From Isoetes taiwanensis (taxonomy: Eukaryota; Streptophyta; Lycopodiopsida; Isoetales; Isoetaceae): 64,000 nucleotides of DNA. The translations under genes and the position numbers were made by a program. Of this stretch, positions 54,548 through 64,000 are shown piece after piece. The notes beneath the pieces are model-generated. The model did no database searches. It had not been told where the DNA came from and saw nothing but the letters and a program-made list of their open reading frames with translations. Location: NCBI GenBank assembly GCA_021234155.1, contig JAJEKV010000018.1, positions 20,877,252 through 20,941,251 on the forward strand, written 5' to 3'. Within the stretch, counting starts at the first letter, position 1, and each line of letters opens with the position of its first letter.

Positions 54548-56161
54548 AAAGCTAGACAATCACAACAGTGTTATGTAGCCCACAAAATTTCATGGCACTC
54601 TAGTGAAAAATAAAAGTAAACTCATAACTGGTTTTAAAGATCACAATTTCCATCTAGATTGCAAATAAGCAACCAAGAATATAGGAAAATCATATCATAT
54701 CCCAATCCTAATATGAAAATAAATTTAGATTCAATGGAAAGAGAAATATATGATGATATTATATGATAACAGATGGAAATAGTCAATTTGAAACAGTTTA
54801 AACATTCAGCAAGCACAGACGTCCATTAAAACATTGAAAGAATGTATGAGTAGAACCGTTGTACGCAAATCCAAAACCTAAGTTCAAGGATTGATGCTGG
54901 TACCTGCAGACCATCCAAGAGCATAAGTTAGTAACAGAATAGTAATTAGACTTGGGAACTGCAGGTGTCAACACATCAATCCACTTGTTATCGATGTCCA
55001 AACTTAGAAGATGGATAACTACACACAAGTTTATGACATCACATGAACCTGAACAATTCATTCCCAACTACAAGCAGACTCTTAGTTATACTGCAGGGAA
55101 TTGAAGACCTGTATCATGCTACTTGAGGCTGGATAAGCTAAAATAGGATGTGGATTATGTAAACTAGTCTGACAATCATAACAAAATCTCCACAGTTAAG
55201 CAAAATTATCTAGACATTGACTGTAGATATAATGGAATCACAAACTGATTCCACAAACAAGTCAAAGCTATTATTGCTTACATGAGCCAGTCCATCAGTG
55301 TTAGCACTACCAAAGGTGAAACAATGAACAAATGACAGAAAAATGTAACAGAAAAATGAGCAAGGAAGAAAAAACAGAGGAAGGACAAAATCAAACAAAC
55401 AAGAAAGCAACAAAGCGAGAAACAAACAAGGAGCAAAGGAAAATCAACAACAAAGGAGGGTTACAAAAAGGATATAAGCAACCAGACCATGAGAAGCTAG
55501 CAAATTGGAAACAGCCAGGCTACAGAAATGGCAGAGAAAACCAAAAGGAAAACAATATAGAAAGAAAAGAGCACCGGATCACAATTGGAAGGAGAACATG
55601 GAGGCAGCAAACCGGAAGAAGACAAGGTGAAAGACAAAACCGACAATACTGAACAAAAGAGGACAACAAAATGACAAAATCAACAAACAAACAAAGCAAA
55701 GAATGGCTAACCTGACAGGGCGGCCGTACACAGCACCGACAGTCAGCGCAGAAGGGGAGCAGAAGAGGAGAGAAAAAAAGGAAAAAATTGAAAGAAAAGC
55801 CACGAAAATAGAAAGAAGGAAAAAAGGAAGAAATAGAAAAAATAGAAAAACCAAGCAAAAGAAATGAAAAGGAAAGATCATAGAATAAAAATTAGAATTG
55901 GCCAAACAAAACAGTAGTAAGACAACATAGGACTCAAAAAATTAGCCAAACAAAACCAAGACGCCACACCTTAGGACACAACCAAGTATATGATTTGAAG
56001 AAAATCCAAAGCAACTGGCAATGGATCATATAGGCAGTAAGCAGTGGAGCGAGGCCAACTTGACGAAAATGAAGGCCAAAATTTGGTTAGCAAATATTGT
56101 ATAACCCCAATGACCAATCATTGGAACAAACAATTTTGGTGTTGTATTTTGTAAGTAGAGA

Positions 56162-56197
<36 letters not shown>
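54548..56197 (-). repeat. 3' terminal direct repeat of the atypical RT element
   Basis: Nearly identical, in the same orientation, to 60809-62464. By eye there are roughly two dozen substitutions and two small indels over about 1.65 kb. It begins AAAGCTAGACAATCACAACA (plus strand) and ends in a (GT)n tract at 56165-56197. On the minus strand GAGGTGGAGATGGGCC sits just before the repeat, resembling a polypurine tract. The ends are not TG...CA. Confidence 0.9.
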
Positions 56198-56198
<1 letters not shown>

Positions 56199-56333
56199 CC
56201 CATCTCCACCTCACAACTATACACACAGACCCAAAAATGTAAATAGGAGTACGCTGAGCACCACTCCCTACACGGGTTTGTGTGTGCCAGCTGCTCCACA
56301 ATAGAATAATTAAGAAGTATAGGCTACACTTGA

Positions 56334-58521
56334 TTAACTTGAAAAAACTGTAAAAACTAGTTGCATGTGATAAACCAAAAAGATATACTCCATACCTGCA
56401 TGCTTATGATATAGGAGATGATCAATTAACGTGGACGGGTCACACTTAGCTTCAGGAAAGTTGTTTGCTTTTAGCATGTTAGTAACAATGCGTAACAACT
56501 TATCCTTTTTGAATCCATTGCTATGAAATGCTTCAATAGTGATCAGAATTTCTTGAACACATGACTCAATATCATTGCAGTAGTATAATAGAGGAGAAAT
56601 TTGAGATATAACCACCTTATATGCTGCATTAATTGGTCTGTTGGATGCCAGCCAAATATATTGCGCATATTTGAAGGGAAAAGATCTTCTCTTATCAAAT
56701 TTGGAGAGTAAGAAGCCACCACTGGCCTGGTCCGTAATCTGTATATCCAAGCTAAGAAAATGAGCTTTAGTACAATGCGATGCTTCATCACATCGAACCA
56801 CGTCCTCCATTTCAGGTTTGATCTCCAGAAGATCTAAGGGATAAATAGTAAATGGATCCGAGGCATCTACACAAGTCCCCGGCTGTAAGAACTTGAACAT
56901 GTAAGAGTTGTTCAAAGAGCACAGATCATCAATAAATCTATATGTGTTAGCAAATAAAGAAAGAAGATCTGATCTCCCCAAGCAAGATAATTTCGCTATA
57001 AACTGGAACTCATAAAAGGCTAGATACAAGTTGCACCAAATCGGTGAACAGGAAAAGCCCATGGGGATGCCTTTCACCTGTCGCCATGCTCTGTCACCAA
57101 GTCTCACAATGTTATGTGCTAGTAACCATTCATTCCACCCGATTAAGTCAGATGCAGATACCACCGACCAAATTTCAGATTGTGGAACACATTTTCCATT
57201 CAAAGGACGCATTACCATCATCGTAAAATTTAGCACAAAGGTAAGGATAACTGTGTTTAGCCTGTTTGAATGCTTGTGTGATACTCCACGATATTGCCTC
57301 AAACACGCTATCAGTACCGAAAAGAGGGATTATCTGGTAATGTCACCTACAAAGATGTTCTGAATTTTCTCTGGTAGGTTTAAAGCAACCTCCATAGTAG
57401 AGTCTACCACCCAAAAGTTTCTAGTTTTGACATTTAAGAATCTGAGAACAGATTGATCAAGTGTATTGCATTTCTCTCGCAATAAAGGAACAACAGCTTG
57501 CAAAGCTTTAGTAATAAGCAATGCAATTTCTTGAGAACAACACGTACCCAATTTGATTGGTCACCACCTCATGGATTTTTGTATGCCTTAAAGATAGCCA
57601 TTAAATAAAGGCAATTTAAGGTTTTCAATATGGGTAGCGTGGATAAGTGCACTTAGATTGCGGGGAAAGCTCGCCATACAATCCATTCCGATTTCCAATT
57701 CGGGATTAGAGTCCAAGCATGGAACGAAGTCACTGGCCGGATAGTCTCTCAAGGGCTAACTATCTCGTGCGTTCGCTTACGATGAAGGATGGTGTCATGG
57801 CGGACTTATCAATGCCAAAGAACATACAAGTGGGATTTCAACCAAAGGTAATTCATCCATGGCGATCTTCGCAATCCAATAAATTAGAAGCTTTTGTAAT
57901 CTTCTTTTTTCGGTTTGGATCTAATGGTAGATTTCAATAATCTCCCAATGCGATACGATTGCTCGCTGTTAAGCACCATGGAGTGTGAGGAAAGAATACT
58001 ATATAACAAATTCCACCCATCAAGAATTGCCGAAATGATCTCATGAACATCCGGTTTAGACAGAGGAATATGATTCAACCCTTTCCCCGTTTCCTGCTTC
58101 AATAATTTGTGATGGATAATATCCAAATCTAGTGTCAACACATGACAACCAAATTGACCACAGTCTCGAATGAATGGAAAGAAACGTTTCAAAGAGGTGC
58201 AATAGCATGGCGAAATTTCGTAACACCTAAAAACTTACAGAAAGTATCCGATGGTGAATACCATAAGGCAGACATGCTCTCCTTGTAACGCCAACCAAAT
58301 ACGACTTGGGACATCATATCACTGAAATCCATCGTAGTACACTGTGACAGAACATACTCAAACAAACCACGTACATTTATGTGTTCCATAGCACGGTTAA
58401 CATATAAAATGTGGACGTAGAAAGATCTTTCCCTGTCAGACTTAACCATGATCTTTCTGCCGTGTTTGATTACGACCTTTTTTAGGCATGTGGTATCACC
58501 GTCATCCATTGTCTCCTCCAT
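56334..58521 (-). pseudogene. atypical reverse transcriptase, frame-broken
   Basis: Minus-strand pieces run 58521-58189, 58192-57884, 57551-57330 and 57302-56334. The fingers region has VVDSTMEVALNLPEKIQNIF followed by VGDITR, which holds the first catalytic Asp. A frameshift at about 57330 follows. The palm has QVKGIPMGFSCSPIWCNLYL and the catalytic TYRFIDDLCSLNN. After it come LEIKPEMED, AHFLSLDIQITD, FDKRRSFPFKYAQYIWLASN and INAAYKVVISQISPLLYYCN. This is not an LTR, L1-type or LINE RT. The pattern IPMG...SP, RFIDDL and the late AY-x-VVISQ resemble a poorly described RT group in protists and animals and, more distantly, Penelope-like elements. No GIY-YIG endonuclease was recognised. At least three frame breaks make it inactive. 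Confidence 0.75.
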
Positions 58522-59025
58522 GTACCTACCAAAAGGAGCATACGTACTGCAAATCGAATATCAAAAGACTGGACGAAGCCCAAACGTTTGTGATGTTATA
58601 AACAAATTTGAAGCACTTATAAAAGATGGACAACAAACAGCATGGCGAACACACCACCGGGGTGAACCAGCATATAGAGGTAAGGAGACATAACAGCTAC
58701 GACATGCATAGACTAGTTGAAACATTTTATAAGGAACTGAAAATAGTGCATGAAAGACATGTCACTACACATAAAAATTAAACTAGCTATATCCAAGAAC
58801 AGACTTAAGAAAGAAGCTTAAGAATGTAAGGAAATGGAGCTTAGATAATTTACGACATATCCAGTAGAATCCAAAAACACTAAAATCCAGTAAACAAGTT
58901 GGGACCATAAAATAAAAACTGAAAGTATGATGAACCAAAAAGAAGATCATCCAAAGCATGCTGTTCATGTGATGACCAGTCTCTACTCATTTCAAATGTC
59001 GGAACAGGCGTGCATAGCGCTAAGA
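58522..59025. other. spacer between ORF1 and RT
   Basis: No clear frame links the two proteins. A minus-strand ATTTGCAG/TACG at about 58548 could be a splice acceptor just ahead of the RT reading, but I cannot find a matching donor with confidence. Confidence 0.35.
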
Positions 59026-60615
59026 TCACTGTTTCAAATTGGAGAAGAGCCTCTTTGGAGTAACCATAAAAGGCGAAGAGGAAGAAGCAGTAGCCCCACT
59101 TGAAGTTCCAGTCGCAGGATGAGTATTGGTAGGCGGAGTCCTTGCATCGTGGAAAGCCGAACCACTATTCTGATGAGGAGTACCCCGACCACGACCGAAT
59201 GGATAATTATGGAAGCCACCACGTGAGTGACCCCGACCACGTCCCCTATAATTGCGCTTGTTGGATCTTTGCACTGTCAGTGTATTATCACCGCTATGCG
59301 CAGGTGCATTCAAGTTCAGCTGACGCTTCTGAGGAACAACTTTTCTAGCTTTCAGTGCTTGAGTGGTGAAAGAAGGAGGCATAATCATTTTTTCAATGTT
59401 CCTTGCACCTTCGTAATCCCCATACAGATCCATAATTCCTTTCGAATTTTCAACATTGATGGCATACTGGGTAGCACCATGCAACATCATTTCCCTAAGG
59501 AAACAGAAGACCATGAGTGCCGGAACCGCTTGTCGGGTATTGGGACTGCACATCCATTTTATGAAAGCTGCAAACTGTCCTTCAATGGTATCACAGTTAG
59601 GAAAGCAAGTATCAAGATGATGCAACATAAACCACAGAACATGGTCAAACCATAAAATACCGCCTTTGCAAGCATCCTGATTAGCTTGAGCATCAGATGA
59701 GGTGCAAGAACACTTAATGTACGGACGGTGCCAGTTCCACATTAGCTTATAATGCTCATCACCTCTGTTTTCGCCAGTGTTCAGTTTGCCCTTAAGATAA
59801 AGCTTTACCGAGCTGGAACACCTACGTGCATCAAACATATTCATGGTGATGTGGCTAAGGGTCACCTCCTGAAGGATACGGTTCGCGTACAAAGCATCAT
59901 TCATGCACTCCACTTTGACAGTATCATGAGCAGGATCAATGCCTCCCAGTTTGACACCACTAAGAAACATTAGTAGGTCAACGCTAAATGGAGCAAGCAG
60001 CTGAAGAGACCACATTGTCCACATTTTGTTGCCATGATCATTGGCCAGCTCTTCAACAACCCTAGAAGGAACAATGGGATGATAAAATTTACGAAATTTC
60101 TCATAAGGGAGTACCTCATCATCCTCGTCCTCTTTACTCAAAATATGGACCGCTTCCTCATCGAGGGGGCGATTAGCCAGTAAAGGGTGCTCCTTTAGAG
60201 AACAGAAATCAGAAGCTGATGATACCGAAGGCGCACCAGGAGTATTAAAGGCTATAGCTTTTTCCAGGTGGTTGAGTATATGCAGACATTGCTTGGATTC
60301 CTCAAAATCACCATCAATCATATCATTTAATTGCCCAGAAAGCTGCTTGATGATATCCAAAGGCTTCTGCGCCCGAGACATAGACATAACGCAGTTACTC
60401 CATCCATTGACATCCATCGTGTTCAGAAAAGTAACACGTTCACCCGTAGCAATAGCATTCCTGTGGTGCTCAATTATAAACTGATGGAACTCTTCATCCT
60501 TGACCCATAAAAGAAGCAGCTGCGTGAACTTAGAAGGAGCAGGGATATCATCCGTATACCCCATTTCATTGAGTTCAGGGAACCAAGTGGGAGGAGCACA
60601 CCTTCTGTTTGCCAT
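59026..60615 (-). CDS. intact ORF1 of the atypical RT element, 529 aa, RGG-rich tail
   Basis: The frame starts at an ATG (60615) and is fully open to a stop at 59026. The N-terminal half is globular and acidic (DDIPAPSKFTQLLLLWVKDE). The middle is rich in Cys, His and Trp (MWNWHRPYIKCSCTSSD, WFDHVLWFMLHHLDTCFPNC). The tail from about residue 440 is basic and Arg/Gly-rich (NYRGRGRGHSRGGFHNYPFG), then Ser/Thr/Pro-rich. By position before the RT and by the RGG tail it is a candidate nucleic-acid-binding, Gag-like ORF1. No known fold is recognised. It is intact although the RT is broken, which may mean recent trans-mobilisation or retained function. Confidence 0.7.
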   Translation of the reverse strand: MANRRCAPPTWFPELNEMGYTDDIPAPSKFTQLLLLWVKDEEFHQFIIEHHRNAIATGERVTFLNTMDVNGWSNCVMSMSRAQKPLDIIKQLSGQLNDMIDGDFEESKQCLHILNHLEKAIAFNTPGAPSVSSASDFCSLKEHPLLANRPLDEEAVHILSKEDEDDEVLPYEKFRKFYHPIVPSRVVEELANDHGNKMWTMWSLQLLAPFSVDLLMFLSGVKLGGIDPAHDTVKVECMNDALYANRILQEVTLSHITMNMFDARRCSSSVKLYLKGKLNTGENRGDEHYKLMWNWHRPYIKCSCTSSDAQANQDACKGGILWFDHVLWFMLHHLDTCFPNCDTIEGQFAAFIKWMCSPNTRQAVPALMVFCFLREMMLHGATQYAINVENSKGIMDLYGDYEGARNIEKMIMPPSFTTQALKARKVVPQKRQLNLNAPAHSGDNTLTVQRSNKRNYRGRGRGHSRGGFHNYPFGRGRGTPHQNSGSAFHDARTPPTNTHPATGTSSGATASSSSPFMVTPKRLFSNLKQ

Positions 60616-60808
60616 CTGATATATATCGAATTACACAAAATATTAAAACCAGTGGAGATATAGAAACAAAGTTACAACAATACCAGAATGCCATGAAATA
60701 TGTACTCTGGCCAAAGAGTACGGGGCGGGCGCTTCCAACGAAGCGTGTGTGTGAACAGTGTGTGTAGTATGACATAAAATGACATAATACAATAGAACAG
60801 AACATAAC

Positions 60809-63211
<2,403 letters not shown>

Positions 63212-63669
63212 TTCTTGAATCTTTCTTGCACACGATCATGGCTCCATAAGGATTTGAGCTTAAGGACTATTTAAGATGATCCTATCATTGCCCATGATTG
63301 GGTGCTACCTTGTACACCCCTTTGATCGAGTACACTCGCAGTGCCTCATGCCCCCGAGGGTTTAAGCTAGGGAGCGTCTTCACGATCCCATCATCGCGCA
63401 TGATCACACATACCTCATCATGACCCTCCTATGGTTAGGTGCGTGTGCTCTGCATCGTGGCATAGAGATCATCCGAATGATGGTCTCATCATCGCCCACC
63501 ATGCCGCTCTTCCTCTCACATGACCCTCCTGGTCATACGCACTCTTGGTGCGTGCTGGTCTAGAGAATGCCCTTAGAGCATATCTCATCATCGCATACAC
63601 TTTCAAGACTTTGGCATATGCACTCTACTAGTCCGAATGCATATGCCTCGCTACTGACATACAACTTAG
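63212..63669. other. non-coding end of the second chromovirus
   Basis: Contains imperfect repeats of CATCATCGC/CATGATC and CCTCCTATGG/CCTCCTGGTCAT words. No coding frame. It probably belongs to the 3' region of the element at 63670. Confidence 0.4.
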
Positions 63670-64000
63670 CTAAGCACGTGACAAGTCGGCATCGACCAGC
63701 TCGGAGATGACTCGGCCGTCGAACTCCTTTATCAAGTTTGGGTATTGCTTCTCTAGATCTTGCTTCAATACCCAAGTTGCGTATTCCATAGGCAAGTGCT
63801 TTCACTTGACCAAATTGAATGCCTTGTCGAGGATTAACTCGGGCACTATTTCAATTTGTTCCTCCGTCATCTCCAACAAAGTTGGAGTTTCCAAAACCTC
63901 ATCCGCATTTGGGGTGTGCCTCTTCAACAGGCTCACATAGAAGACCTTGTGGACTTTAAGATGTGCATGTAAGTCGATCTTGTAGGCTTGACTCCCTACT
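63670..64000 (-). pseudogene. pol: chromovirus integrase C-terminus and chromodomain, runs off the window
   Basis: The minus-strand reading from 64000 gives VGSQAYKIDLHAHLKVHKVF followed by YVSLLKRHTPNADEVLETP, then EQIEIVPELILDKAF, a damaged LVK, HLPMEYATWVLKQDLEKQYP, and ends ELVDADLSRA with a stop at 63670. It aligns with 38670-39020 of the first gypsy element (PEVLLD, LVKWTHLPVEDATWVL, DLEKQYP). A small deletion in the chromodomain at about 63806 shifts the frame. The rest of the element lies beyond 64000. Confidence 0.85.

Noticed and set aside
54798-55067. 89-codon frame conserved in both terminal repeats (also 61059-61328)
   Set aside because: Conservation follows from the recent duplication of the repeat. 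No domain or codon evidence supports a protein.
55332-55905. Frames of 106-112 codons in the terminal repeat, present in both repeats
   Set aside because: They overlap on both strands, are low complexity, and are shared only because the DNA is duplicated.

Overview
The window looks like land-plant nuclear DNA from a large, transposon-rich genome. The evidence is a spliced gene with plant-type introns, a MORN-protein pseudogene with the plant-type C-terminal tail, primer-binding sites of the tGGTATCAGAGC type, a chromodomain Ty3/gypsy element, a Helitron with captured gene fragments, a U6 snRNA copy and long AT-rich microsatellites. The main LINE family has an RT core of the form FVDFxKAFDxVPRExLW, unlike the usual angiosperm L1. 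That hints at a non-angiosperm (bryophyte, lycophyte, fern or gymnosperm), but I cannot name the organism. Only two or three loci look like host genes.

Layout. 0-14 kb: one possible host exon on the minus strand, a truncated LINE, a T-rich block bracketed by direct repeats, a 120-bp tandem array, and about 0.9 kb of a short-period repeat rich in TTCTAGAA. 14-25 kb: decayed LINE ORF1 (DUF4283-like) fragments, then a pair of long inverted repeats holding a 310-bp (ATT)n tract and a LINE 3' half with a second LINE inside it, then a copia-like LTR. 25-41.5 kb: a composite retroelement region. It has primer-binding-site-like sequences, an LTR-end foldback, two leaders with repeated hairpins and a TATA box, and a divergent histone H3-like reading frame. 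A 3.7-kb Helitron carrying subtilase and PPR fragments follows, then an unidentified decayed coding region, a broken chromovirus gag-pol, a retroposed U6 copy and a 1.54-kb 3' LTR.

41.5-50 kb: a scrambled MORN-protein pseudogene, a copia-like LTR start, a nearly full-length LINE flanked by a 52-bp duplication, and two copies of a foldback element (one nested in the LINE). 50.5-52.1 kb: a four-exon minus-strand gene for a BCL7-domain protein, the best host gene here. 53.9-54.5 kb: a plus-strand gene start with a TATA box, cut off by the next element. 54.5-62.5 kb: an element with 1.65-kb direct terminal repeats. It encodes an intact 529-aa ORF1 with an arginine/glycine-rich tail and a frame-broken reverse transcriptase of an unusual type (IPMG and YRFIDDL motifs). 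62.5-64 kb: a fragment of another LINE family and the end of a second chromovirus.

Three things deserve most attention: the H3-like gene between LTR-type sequences, the direct-repeat element with the atypical reverse transcriptase, and the foldback family whose arms co-vary between copies. All alignments were made by eye; no database was searched.
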